From a virus, in IMG/VR virus record IMGVR_UViG_3300017772_000064, positions 1 through 32,256 of that record: DNA of 32,256 nt; one strand, 5' to 3'. Positions 1 through 7,343 of the stretch are shown piece by piece. The notes beneath the pieces are model-generated. The model was given only the letters and a program-made list of their open reading frames with translations. It was not told the DNA's origin and made no database searches. A program made the translations under genes and the position numbers. Numbering within the stretch: the stretch's first letter is position 1; each line of letters opens with the position of its first letter.

Positions 1-44
1 CTACTGAAGAGCAGTTACGCCTAGAACACCCTGATATGACTTAA
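1..44 (+). CDS. 3' end of an unidentified plus-strand gene
   Basis: The only frame open from the window edge reads TEEQLRLEHPDMT and stops at TAA 42-44. A strong intrinsic terminator begins 11 bases later, which supports this being the true end of a plus-strand gene or operon. Too little is visible to name it. If the genome is circular or circularly permuted, it would belong to the same plus-strand transcription unit that starts at the right end of the window, but this cannot be seen here. Confidence 0.5.
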   Translation, partial: TEEQLRLEHPDMT

Positions 45-54
45 CCTCTGATTA

Positions 55-80
55 CCCTGTCTTCGGACAGGGGTTTTTTT
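55..80 (+). terminator. Intrinsic terminator with UUCG tetraloop
   Basis: CCCTGTC (55-61), loop TTCG (62-65) and GACAGGG (66-72) form a perfect 7-bp stem closed by the very stable UUCG loop, followed by G and seven T residues (74-80). This is a textbook Rho-independent terminator for the plus-strand gene ending at 44. Its T tract runs directly into the promoter that serves the next gene. Confidence 0.93.
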
Positions 81-95
81 GGTATAATCGACCCT
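80..95 (+). promoter_or_regulatory. Extended -10 promoter, apparently giving a leaderless mRNA
   Basis: TGGTATAAT at 80-88 is a perfect extended -10 element. No good -35 is seen; the expected place is occupied by the terminator hairpin. With usual spacing the transcript would start near 95, one base before the ATG at 96, and there is no Shine-Dalgarno sequence between the two. The same GGTATAATC-to-ATG spacing recurs at 11085-11101, and a close variant at 25718-25730. Confidence 0.65.
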
Positions 96-374
96 ATGAA
101 AAAAGATAGTAAATTAAAGAGGGTAGGTGTCTCTGGGTATAATAAACCTAAGCGCACTCCTAATCACGCCACTAAGTCACACGTTGTAGTTGCTAAGTCA
201 GGCAATGAAACCAAAACAATACGCTTTGGGCAGCAAGGTGTTTCAGGCGCTGGTAAGAATCCAAAGACGGCTAGTGAAAAGGCTAGACGCAAATCCTTCA
301 AGGCTCGCCATGCTAAGAACATTGCTAAAGGGAAAATGTCGGCAGCATATTGGGCTTCAAAAACCAAGTGGTAG
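96..374 (+). CDS. Small basic phage protein of unknown function (92 aa)
   Basis: A 92-residue Lys/Arg-rich protein. It contains segments such as KTIRFGQQGVSGAGK and KARHAKNIAKGKMSAAYWA that I recognise as a conserved small protein of marine tailed phages; its function is not known to me. No signal peptide or membrane segment is visible. The strong positive charge would suit binding to DNA or to an acidic partner in the capsid, but that is inference. It is the first gene after the extended -10 promoter and has no Shine-Dalgarno site, so it is probably translated from a leaderless transcript. It ends with TAG, ten bases before the next ATG, so TAG acts as an ordinary stop here. Confidence 0.85.
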   Translation: MKKDSKLKRVGVSGYNKPKRTPNHATKSHVVVAKSGNETKTIRFGQQGVSGAGKNPKTASEKARRKSFKARHAKNIAKGKMSAAYWASKTKW

Positions 375-383
375 GAGAATGAT

Positions 384-494
384 ATGCCAAAAGTAGCTGG
401 AAAAAGTTATTCGTACACTAAAAAAGGCATGGCAGCAGCTAAGAAAGCAGCCAAGAAAACTGGTAAGAAAGTATCGTATAGGAAGAAAAAGTAA
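384..494 (+). CDS. Very small Lys-rich phage protein (36 aa)
   Basis: The frame starts MPKVAGKSYSYTKKGM and continues with Ala/Lys repeats to a basic C-terminus, 36 residues in all. Shine-Dalgarno GGAG sits about 8 bases before the ATG. Its TAA overlaps the ATG of the next gene (TAATG), so the two are translationally coupled. Similar tiny basic proteins accompany the neighbouring gene family in other phages. The function is unknown; binding to DNA or to the virion interior is inference from charge alone. Confidence 0.75.
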   Translation: MPKVAGKSYSYTKKGMAAAKKAAKKTGKKVSYRKKK

Positions 495-643
495 TGGCTA
501 AAGGTCTATACGCTAACATTCACGCTAAGCGTAAACGCATCAAAGCTGGCTCAGGCGAGACTATGCGTAAAGCTGGCACTAAAGGCAGACCCACAGCTAA
601 ATCATTTAAGAAAGTTGCAAAGACTGCCAAGAAAAAGCGCTAG
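494..643 (+). CDS. Small basic phage protein, MAKGLYANIHAKRKRI family (49 aa)
   Basis: A 49-residue, strongly basic protein beginning MAKGLYANIHAKRKRIKAGS. This N-terminus is widespread among podoviruses and other marine phages; the role is not established as far as I know. The start overlaps the preceding stop (TAATG). The stop TAG (641-643) overlaps, on the opposite strand, the TAG of the convergent peptidase gene (640-642 read in reverse); the four bases CTAG at 640-643 serve both. It closes the three-gene basic-protein cluster on the plus strand. Confidence 0.82.
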   Translation: MAKGLYANIHAKRKRIKAGSGETMRKAGTKGRPTAKSFKKVAKTAKKKR

Positions 644-996
644 TAGCTCCACATCACTGGTTCGCCTTCACGAATGTCTACATGGACAAACGTCTTAGCT
701 AAGCCCATTCCATTAAAACATCCCATGTCTACAGCGTGACGTATGATAGAAGCCTTCTGCTGACCGTTTGAGACGTATATGTCGGCAGCTATACCTTTGG
801 TGTGCGTACCACCACCATTTGCCTTACGCGCCTCTATAGAGTGTTTAACAGACCTAAAACCGCTAGTTATACGGAAGCTAAACCCACACCGCTCTCTAAG
901 CTCATCTAGCTTCTCTAGAAACTCAGGCTTCATTTCGTTTTCGCCAGTCTCCTGACAGTTAAACTCTTCTACACTGAAATACTTATAATCGCCCAT
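640..996 (-). CDS. Peptidase M15-family protein, probable endolysin
   Basis: A 118-residue protein with the M15 (D-Ala-D-Ala carboxypeptidase-like) layout: N-terminal YFSVEEFNCQETGENEM, then SGFRS, the zinc-site segment THTKGIAADI (His and Asp) and C-terminal FVHVDIR (second His). Phage members of this fold cut peptidoglycan peptides and act as endolysins or virion lysins. I place the start at 996, where ATG overlaps the TAA of the preceding gene (TAATG), rather than at the ATG at 1014. There is no signal peptide, so export would need a holin. It lies more than 14 kb from the holin candidates. Its stop codon overlaps that of the convergent basic-protein gene. Confidence 0.85.
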   Translation of the reverse strand: MGDYKYFSVEEFNCQETGENEMKPEFLEKLDELRERCGFSFRITSGFRSVKHSIEARKANGGGTHTKGIAADIYVSNGQQKASIIRHAVDMGCFNGMGLAKTFVHVDIREGEPVMWSY

Positions 997-1289
997 TACC
1001 ACGTACCCTTCCATACTCTAAATTTATCAAACTCACCAGACAGGATTTTACGCTTCATAATCTCTTGTCTAGCATCATTATCACTAGGGTCTACACCAGC
1101 CTCTTTCATCCATTCAGTAATTAAATACATTGGGATAGTGCCAACTAGCCTGTTCTCGCCCTTACAGCCTTGCTGTGCCTTTCTTAGCACCTCTGCCCTA
1201 TGTAGGTCGTCACTTACATCATGTTGGCGCTCTAACGTCATTTTACTGCCGTCATTGCTTACGTGTATTTTTTCTTTTGTAGTAGCCAT
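996..1289 (-). CDS. Conserved small phage protein downstream of capsid gene (97 aa)
   Basis: A 97-residue hydrophilic protein. The arrangement 'DVSDDLHRAEVLRKAQQG... LVGTIPMYLITEWMKEAGVDPSD' resembles a small protein often encoded just after the capsid gene in podoviruses and related marine phages. I cannot assign a function. A good Shine-Dalgarno site (GGAGATAAAC) precedes the ATG. A terminator hairpin and a TATAAT box lie between this gene and the capsid gene, so it may be transcribed separately from the capsid gene. It is coupled to the M15 peptidase by TAATG. Confidence 0.78.
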   Translation of the reverse strand: MATTKEKIHVSNDGSKMTLERQHDVSDDLHRAEVLRKAQQGCKGENRLVGTIPMYLITEWMKEAGVDPSDNDARQEIMKRKILSGEFDKFRVWKGTW

Positions 1290-1302
1290 TGTTTATCTCC
1301 AT

Positions 1303-1329
1303 AAAAAAGGGGCAGCCGAAGCCACCCCC
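1303..1329 (-). terminator. Intrinsic terminator after the capsid gene (UUCG loop)
   Basis: On the minus strand GGGGTGGC, loop TTCG and GCTGCCCC pair over 8 bp (two G-U pairs), followed by six T residues (1303-1308 as A on the plus strand). It follows the capsid stop codon by about 22 bases, matching the need for strong capsid expression with reduced expression downstream. A TATAAT box sits just upstream of the hairpin (1332-1337). Confidence 0.88.
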
Positions 1330-1331
1330 TG

Positions 1332-1337
1332 ATTATA
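1332..1337 (-). promoter_or_regulatory. TATAAT box overlapping the post-capsid terminator
   Basis: A perfect TATAAT on the minus strand. No convincing -35 or TG extension is present. The predicted start, near 1325, falls inside the 5' arm of the terminator, so a transcript begun here would lack part of the stem and might escape termination, supplying the 996-1289 and 640-996 genes. Support is sequence-only. Confidence 0.4.
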
Positions 1338-1350
1338 CTACAACTAACAA

Positions 1351-2328
1351 TTAACCTGCAGTATCAAAAACACCACCGCTAGATGCTTCGTTTTTAGCAC
1401 ATAGAGTAAGCTCAGTAACAACCTGACGCTTAGTAGCATCACCTGTTTTGGCTAGCTCAGTGTTCTTAGTGCCACGTAGAACGCCAACTTCCCACATATC
1501 GCTTTGCAGGATGTAAACGTCACTGCCACGACACTCACGGCTTGGAGTAAATTCAACAGTACCCCACGGAGTTACATAAACGTCTACAGAGTTGTAAACA
1601 GTTTCTTTAGCAGCATCAATGTTACGTCTGCTGTTACCACCACCCTCAAAACCAAGAGCAATGTTCATGTTAGTTGGCGAAAGGTATACACGATCTGGAT
1701 TACCACCAGAAGTCCATACTTTTTGCATAACATCATCAAACAAAGTTTGAGTAAACGCACGCGCAGTATCGTTGTCAGTACGTGCTGTAGAGCCAGCTGC
1801 ATTGCTTCCATCAACTACGGGGTCAGCACCAGCTGTAGTAGAGCCTGTACTGTCGAAGTTAGTGTTAGTGTTAACCCAAGCGCCTAGACCTGCTAACTTG
1901 CGTGCAGTAGTAGAATCACCACCTACATATGCTTGGTTAGCAAATAAAGCTTTTTCAATGTCTAATTTTTGCTAGCGTGCAATTTTTAAAGTTTGGTACG
2001 CCATTTCCTTAGCGCGCCCTGCTTTAGATAGACCTTCATCAGTGTCTGCAATGATAACAGCGTTTTTGAAGATTTGAGTGCGGTTGTTTAAGCGAGTTGT
2101 TGGTGTCGCTGCTGCAAATGTAGTCTCGTCACCTTCAATGTGAAAGTTATCGCCAGATGAGCGTAGAGTATCAGTTTGCCACTCAACTAAAGTGTTTTTA
2201 GCTTTAGTCTTTTTACAAGCTGAGTACAGCGGGGTATCATCGGGAGTAATAGAATAAATAACGTCAGATAAGTCTTCTTTTATTCCAGAAATGTCGTATG
2301 AGTCGTACGTGTTTGCTACTTGTGCCAT
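1351..2328 (-). CDS. Major capsid protein, DUF5309/SU10 type, interrupted by an in-frame TAG
   Basis: The N-terminal part (TYDSYDISGIKEDLSDVIYS, then KNTLVEWQTD, IEGDE, PTTRLNNRTQ and GRAKEMAYQ) matches the DUF5309 capsid family, HK97-fold proteins that build the icosahedral shell. A TAG at 1972-1974 stops the frame after 118 residues. The same frame then continues without further stops for 206 residues (QKLDIEKALFANQAYVGG to GGVFDTAG), the expected remainder of a capsid protein of about 325 residues. By comparison with the family pattern, I believe the stop replaces a charged or polar residue, perhaps Glu, Gln or Lys. The start has a good Shine-Dalgarno site (TGAGGAAATAATC). Either the sequence carries an error or mutation, or the codon is suppressed. 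As written, the 118-residue product could not form a capsid. Confidence 0.9.
1972..1974 (-). other. In-frame amber codon within the capsid gene
   Basis: The plus-strand bases CTA read TAG on the coding strand at codon 119, between ...LKIAR and QKLDIEK.... Upstream and downstream parts are in the same frame and both look like one capsid protein. There is no plausible downstream ATG with a ribosome-binding site that would make the second part an independent gene. Confidence 0.9.
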
Positions 2329-2338
2329 GATTATTTCC

Positions 2339-3361
2339 TCAAGATTCTAAGATTAAAGCCAGTGCGTCATTAACGCTACCTGACTTGGATAAGTTTTGTC
2401 GCATTTTCTTTTTTACTTGAGAGCTATTATTGCCTTTTTTTGCTCCTGCCTTCACTGGGCGCTTTTTGCGCTTTGCAGGGCTGGCTTTTTCAACAGCAGC
2501 ATCTTTGCCTGACATTAACTCTTGATACTTGATAGCGTCATGTAACACACGGATAGCCCTGTGATCCATAACCTGAGCGATTTCATCTGCTTCGTAACCA
2601 TACATTTGTGTGCCAGAAGTGATCAATTTATCCTTGATCTGTGTAGCTTTATTCTGGTCTGCAAATTCAGGTAATACCTTCTGCAAATTCATCATCTCTT
2701 GCTGCAAATATGCTTGTTGCGCTGCTTGCTCAGCTTGAGTTTGCTGTTGTGATACTTGCTCCATTTGTTGCATCTGCATTGAATAGTTTTGCAGTTGCTC
2801 GTCATATTTCAGCTTAGCATCCATATAACCAATTGGGTCAGTTTCAAACAGTTCTCTTGCTGGCTCGACAGGCGGCTGAGCTAAAGTGCCTTGCTGTGCT
2901 TGCTGGTAGAGCTGTGCAATATTTTGTCTCTCTTGTAATAAGGCAGAATACACGGCTTCAGCTTCTTTTTTAGCTGTAGCTGCTTCTTGCATACCTTTTT
3001 GGACATACTTTTGACCACTATAACCTTGCTTGAGTTCATCAAGGGTAACAACCTCAGTCTTGCCGTCTACTTTGACGGTGATGGGCTGCGCTTGATTACC
3101 AGCTTGTTCAGTATCTTCTGTGTCCTCATCATCTTCAGATTCATCATCGTCAGATTCTTCTGATTCATCGACATCTTCATCGTCTTCATCAGTTTCAATT
3201 TCAGCCTCTACTTCCTCTTCAACCTCTTCATCCTGCTCCAGAGCTGCCTCTTCTTCTAAGGTTTCTTCTTCAGGTTGTTCAGTTTCTTCAGGTTGTAAAA
3301 TGCTATCAATTGCACCTTCTACAGAGGTGTCTGGTCTTTCTAAAGTTTCAGTCGTTTCCAC
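2339..3361 (-). CDS. Capsid scaffold protein
   Basis: A 340-residue protein directly before the capsid gene and after the portal, the usual scaffold position. Residues about 20-90 are extremely acidic (runs of Glu and Asp). The middle, about 130-230, is Gln/Ala/Glu-rich and predicted helical or coiled coil. The C-terminal 60 residues are basic (AKRKKRPVKAGAKK), as in scaffold proteins whose basic tail contacts the shell. It starts with GTG at 3361, preceded by AAAGGAA at a suitable distance. It overlaps the upstream small gene by 22 bases. Its TGA lies 10 bases from the capsid ATG. Confidence 0.85.
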   Translation of the reverse strand: METTETLERPDTSVEGAIDSILQPEETEQPEEETLEEEAALEQDEEVEEEVEAEIETDEDDEDVDESEESDDDESEDDEDTEDTEQAGNQAQPITVKVDGKTEVVTLDELKQGYSGQKYVQKGMQEAATAKKEAEAVYSALLQERQNIAQLYQQAQQGTLAQPPVEPARELFETDPIGYMDAKLKYDEQLQNYSMQMQQMEQVSQQQTQAEQAAQQAYLQQEMMNLQKVLPEFADQNKATQIKDKLITSGTQMYGYEADEIAQVMDHRAIRVLHDAIKYQELMSGKDAAVEKASPAKRKKRPVKAGAKKGNNSSQVKKKMRQNLSKSGSVNDALALILES

Positions 3362-3600
3362 GGTGCTGTTCCTTTTTCTTTCTTATCGTAGATTGCCTCG
3401 TCTGCAAAAACAGTGTTGAAGTAACCTTCGATGTGGTTTAGCGCACGTACAATATCATGCGCTTCTTTAATGGCATCCATTGATGCCTCATTACTCAGGA
3501 AAACACTGGTCTGTTGTTCCCGAATATTCTCTAAGACTTCCTTAAAGGTTTCGTCTTTATAAATCTCTCTGGCTCGGTTAGCCTTTTCTTTTATGTTCAA
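3340..3600 (-). CDS. Conserved small protein between portal and scaffold (86 aa)
   Basis: An 86-residue mainly helical protein (MNIKEKANRAREIYKDETF at the N-terminus, LNHIEGYFNTVF near the middle). A small helical protein at this place, between portal and scaffold, is common in podoviruses; I do not know its function. It overlaps the portal stop by ATGA (3597-3600) and the scaffold start by 22 bases, so all three are translationally linked. A role in procapsid assembly is inferred from position only. Confidence 0.75.
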   Translation of the reverse strand: MNIKEKANRAREIYKDETFKEVLENIREQQTSVFLSNEASMDAIKEAHDIVRALNHIEGYFNTVFADEAIYDKKEKGTAPWKRLKL

Positions 3601-5693
3601 AATCTACCGCCAGTTACAGCATCTACTGGAGCTTGCTGTGGGTATCTAGGCGCTGCCTGATCTGCCTTAACTTGTGCAACATCTACGCTAGTACCGTACT
3701 GCCCTAGTATCTTAGCTGCATCAACTAATAGGTCTTGATCCATCTGATCACGCGCTCTATCGTCTTTAGCAATAGCCTCTTGAGCATCAATCTGTAGCTT
3801 AGCCATATCAGTCTGAGCCTTAGTTTGTGCTTTCATCTGCTCTGCCTGTAAGTACGCTTCTTGCTGCGTCATTTGTGGCTCTTGTTGCTGCTGCTGTTGC
3901 TGTTGCTGCTGCATGATCTGAGCTTCTGTTTGCTCATCCATAGGATTAAAGTAACGATTAGAGTTAGGCAGCCCATTCATAGCTAGCATATCACCCAGTG
4001 TGTTTCTAATCTGAGTTAAACCAACAATACCGTTTTGTAATCCATAGCCCTGAAGAATCTGCATCTGCATTTGTAGCGTTTGCTGCAGTGCTGCTTGCTT
4101 TTGTTCTTCCTGACCTGTGCCTAAGCCAACATTGACCTTGACATCCATTTTCTTGTCCCAGCTGCGTGGGTCGATAGGCTCATACTGACCGCCTGTTACA
4201 CGCATTACAGTGGCTTCCTCGCAGTTTTCAATTACTAGCTTGAGCATTAGCTTAAATAGCTGGCTAACACCGCCCTGAGCTAAATTACGAGCCATAATCT
4301 CTATCTGGCTTGCAGCACCCTGCATGGTTGCCATTACAGCAGTAGCTGTCTTAGCTTGTAACGCATCAGGATTAAGACCCAGACTAGCTTTTGATACGCC
4401 TACCTTGTTCTCAATCTCTTGGTCATAATACTGGATAGCAGACAATGTTTGACCTGCAACAAAAGGTACAGCCAAAGGTTGTATAGACCCTGCCTGCTTC
4501 ACCCTTACTACACCACCAATTTCATTGTTAAGCACATCGTCAATATTGACTGCGCCATCTAAAATCTCTGTTCTAGGGTTGTTAGTTAATGCGATGTTAT
4601 CTAATACGCCTCTTAGCAACGCTGTAGCGCTATCTTGATCATTCATGATGAGGTCAGCAATACTAGTGCCGTAGAACGTATGTGGCTCTGGCTCTACTTC
4701 AAACACTGCAAATGGCAGGTGTCCGTACTGCTCAATGTCTAGCACCTCGTAGCTGTCACCACCTAACAATAAACGATGTAGCTGCGGAATACCCACGCCT
4801 TCAACATCCATTCTAATGTATAGTTCAGTGACCATTACTTTACGCATACTAAGGTCTTGCTCGTCATCATCGAAGGTATCAACGTAACCAGTACGCTCGA
4901 AATCCTCTAAATCAGCAAACGAGCCACTGTCATCCATGTTGCCTAGCTCTACTACCTCTTCAAAGTCGTAGCCCATCTCAACTAGGTCGCCAACACGCAT
5001 ATCTGTTCTGTGGCATACCGCATAGGCATCATCAATACTACGTGCAGACGCATCTACATAAAACTCTTCAGGTGGCACGCTCTCAATTTTAAGATCGCCC
5101 ATTTCACTAGTCTTCATTACCTTTAGATCATGGCGTGGCGCTTCAACTTCCATGCCCATTTGATCTATTTCCATCTCATACGTAGTTGTATGCTCTACAA
5201 CCTCAATGCCATCGTCATTAACAATAGCAGTAAATTCCATATCGTTCAGGTTGTTGAAGGTGTAGATTTCACCCTCTTCTGTAGTGTCGTAATACGCCTT
5301 AACTATGCCTGTTTTCTTTAACATAGCATCGTGGATAGCATCAGCTAGCACTGTATAGCCGTTTAGCTCTTCAAACTTGTAGTTAACGTATTTAGTCGCT
5401 TGCTCAGCAAAGCGTATCTGATCTGGCTTGTTAGGAACAAACTCTACAGCACGATCTGACTGCAAGAATACACGCATCAGGCTAGGCTTCATGTTTCGGA
5501 TAGAATCACGCACCTTAGTGGCTACCACAGTAGATCGACCCTCTTCCTCGCCAATATCTACCTCACCTTCATAGTAGCGTTGAGCCTTGATTCTAGATGG
5601 AGCAATCTCTGACTCTACAAAACTAACGCAGTTCTCTACTGCTGATTGTGCAATAGACTGTATATCTTGTTCTGTTAACGGCTTAGCATCCAT
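3597..5693 (-). CDS. Portal protein (P22-like)
   Basis: A 698-residue protein, close in length to the 725-residue P22 portal. The N-terminal features (RYYEGE, GRSTVVATKVRDSIRNMKPS, LMRVFL) are characteristic of P22-type portals, which form the dodecameric ring for DNA entry and exit at one capsid vertex. The remainder includes the segment GVSKASLGLNPDALQAKTAT, typical of the long helix region, and a Gln-rich C-terminal helix with a ten-Gln run (3882-3911) that would fit a barrel-like extension. It starts right after the TAA of the upstream gene and is coupled by ATGA to the next. It lies about 18 kb from the terminase genes, an unusual separation for P22-type modules. Confidence 0.93.
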   Translation of the reverse strand: MDAKPLTEQDIQSIAQSAVENCVSFVESEIAPSRIKAQRYYEGEVDIGEEEGRSTVVATKVRDSIRNMKPSLMRVFLQSDRAVEFVPNKPDQIRFAEQATKYVNYKFEELNGYTVLADAIHDAMLKKTGIVKAYYDTTEEGEIYTFNNLNDMEFTAIVNDDGIEVVEHTTTYEMEIDQMGMEVEAPRHDLKVMKTSEMGDLKIESVPPEEFYVDASARSIDDAYAVCHRTDMRVGDLVEMGYDFEEVVELGNMDDSGSFADLEDFERTGYVDTFDDDEQDLSMRKVMVTELYIRMDVEGVGIPQLHRLLLGGDSYEVLDIEQYGHLPFAVFEVEPEPHTFYGTSIADLIMNDQDSATALLRGVLDNIALTNNPRTEILDGAVNIDDVLNNEIGGVVRVKQAGSIQPLAVPFVAGQTLSAIQYYDQEIENKVGVSKASLGLNPDALQAKTATAVMATMQGAASQIEIMARNLAQGGVSQLFKLMLKLVIENCEEATVMRVTGGQYEPIDPRSWDKKMDVKVNVGLGTGQEEQKQAALQQTLQMQMQILQGYGLQNGIVGLTQIRNTLGDMLAMNGLPNSNRYFNPMDEQTEAQIMQQQQQQQQQQEPQMTQQEAYLQAEQMKAQTKAQTDMAKLQIDAQEAIAKDDRARDQMDQDLLVDAAKILGQYGTSVDVAQVKADQAAPRYPQQAPVDAVTGGRF
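3882..3911 (-). repeat. Poly-glutamine tract in the portal gene
   Basis: Ten consecutive Gln codons (mixed CAG and CAA) encode a homopolymer near residue 600 of the portal, within a longer Gln-rich segment. The mix of synonymous codons makes simple slippage growth less likely than selection for Gln-rich helix, but length could still vary between related genomes. Confidence 0.85.
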
Positions 5694-7340
5694 TTATTTT
5701 GATCTCTCTTCTACGTTACCTAACAGCCCTAATTGATACAGAGCGTTGTAAACTTCTGGTTGACGGTATGGCGCTGTCACCTCTGCAATTTTACTGCCGC
5801 CAGCTCTTTGTACTGCTCCAGATGCCCGACCCATTGCGTGAGCTGCCTCACCAGCAATTCTAGGTGAAGATGCTAATGCTGTAGTGACTGCTGCTGGCGC
5901 ACCTGCTAAATTATATGCTTGAAGCGACCCTAGCGTTGTAGTAGCTTGCTGCAACCCTCTAGGTGTCCATGACGACATTTGCTGTCCAGCGATCATAGGG
6001 AATAGTGTACCATCAGATGCTTCATCGAGCATAGACCCTAGACGCAAACGCTCACCATAGTTTGTGTTTACGTTATTACGCATAATAGACGATAGTTTAC
6101 GCAGCGCAGTATCAGCTGATTTATTATTGCCAAGACTCAATGCTCTCTCCATCTCAAACAACAAGTCTGATGATTTGCTGTAATCATCCATAGCTTTAGC
6201 ATAATCAGGCGCTTGTTTTGCTACTGATTTTTTAATTTCATCATAGACGTTTTTAACTGCTGCGTATGCTGTTCTATTTTCAGCAGGCAGCCCCATCAAG
6301 ATTTCCCCAACCGACTGCTTTAACTGATCTAAGCCTTCTGGCGTGTGAAACTCAGCAGGGTCGAGCTTTGCCCAATCATCTACTTTTGCTTGCACAGCCT
6401 TTAAAGCTGCCGCAACAGATTCATTTTTTATTTGTCCTTTAAATGCAGCAAACTTATTAAACGAGTTCTGTAATGAGCTAAAAGTGTCTGTAAGGTCTAA
6501 AACCGTTGCATCTTTAGATACTTCTGCCATGTTTGATTTATAGTTTTCAGACGCACGCATACGCATATCAGTTAGCGCTTGTCTAGCAGTGTCAACAATA
6601 TCTGTTGGGTTTGCTGTACCTCTTAGATTAGAGGTAAACAGGTCGCTTTTTGTGCCACCCGCCTCGCCTGCTCTAAATGCTTGCTTAAGAGGTTCAGTAC
6701 CAGTGCCAGTTAACGTGCCTGATATAGCTTGCGCTGTTGTGCCTACAACAGGAGCTACAGCTTTAGTTGTTGCTGATATAGGCTCTATTGCTTGACCTAC
6801 CGCAGCTGTTTTTGTGCCAAATTGCTGCAATGCTGGTATTTTAGACAGCATACCACCACCGCCCATTAAAACAGTTGACGCATCTGCGAGTATTCCTGCT
6901 GGGTCAGTTGCTACCGCGTCTAAAAATGCTTGCTCGCTACCATATTTGCTTGCGTAATATTGCCCTACAGCATCAGCAACCTGATCGCCAGTCTCATCAC
7001 GACCCAAAAACTCTACAATAGGGTCTGGCACAACTTTTTGCACTATGCCTCGCGCTAATTTTTGCAAGGTAGTTAAAGTCTGCACTGGGCTAGCTAGCGC
7101 GCTGACTGTATCCGCACCTAACTGGTAAACAGATGAAGGTAAGTTAGTAACACCCTCAGCTACTGCACCTAAAACAGAACGGTCTTCAGGTTGCGCTTCA
7201 GTTTGCACCTGCTGAGCCTGCCTATCTTGCGCTCGCTTTAGCTTAATAGCTTTAAGAAACTGTTGCTCATCATCTAAAGGTGTCTCAGATGTAACTAAAA
7301 CAGGCGTTCCTTTAAGGTCTACGTTGTATTCGTATGCCAT
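5694..7340 (-). CDS. Internal virion / DNA-ejection protein candidate (548 aa)
   Basis: A 548-residue protein with an Ala/Gly-rich, partly hydrophobic N-terminal half and a helical C-terminal half. The segment GAVAEGVTNLPSSVYQLGAD followed by IVEFLGRDETGDQVADAVG is a pattern I recognise from putative ejection proteins encoded beside podovirus portals. Hydrophobic, glycine-rich stretches around residues 150-220 could enter a membrane during DNA ejection. It immediately precedes the portal (TAA then ATG). A good Shine-Dalgarno site is not obvious, so coupling to the upstream gene (3-base gap) is likely. Function is inferred from position and composition. Confidence 0.7.
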   Translation of the reverse strand: MAYEYNVDLKGTPVLVTSETPLDDEQQFLKAIKLKRAQDRQAQQVQTEAQPEDRSVLGAVAEGVTNLPSSVYQLGADTVSALASPVQTLTTLQKLARGIVQKVVPDPIVEFLGRDETGDQVADAVGQYYASKYGSEQAFLDAVATDPAGILADASTVLMGGGGMLSKIPALQQFGTKTAAVGQAIEPISATTKAVAPVVGTTAQAISGTLTGTGTEPLKQAFRAGEAGGTKSDLFTSNLRGTANPTDIVDTARQALTDMRMRASENYKSNMAEVSKDATVLDLTDTFSSLQNSFNKFAAFKGQIKNESVAAALKAVQAKVDDWAKLDPAEFHTPEGLDQLKQSVGEILMGLPAENRTAYAAVKNVYDEIKKSVAKQAPDYAKAMDDYSKSSDLLFEMERALSLGNNKSADTALRKLSSIMRNNVNTNYGERLRLGSMLDEASDGTLFPMIAGQQMSSWTPRGLQQATTTLGSLQAYNLAGAPAAVTTALASSPRIAGEAAHAMGRASGAVQRAGGSKIAEVTAPYRQPEVYNALYQLGLLGNVEERSK

Positions 7341-7343
7341 ATA

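Noticed and set aside
1504-1887. Plus-strand frame of 127 residues opposite the capsid gene
   Set aside because: It is antisense to the post-amber capsid part, without ribosome site or family; probably a shadow.
1351-2328. Programmed frameshift in the capsid gene
   Set aside because: Both parts are in the same frame; the interruption is a stop codon, not a frame change.
3120-3419. Plus-strand Ser-rich frame of 99 residues
   Set aside because: It is the antisense reading of Glu/Asp codons of the scaffold; it has no ribosome site and simple repetitive composition.
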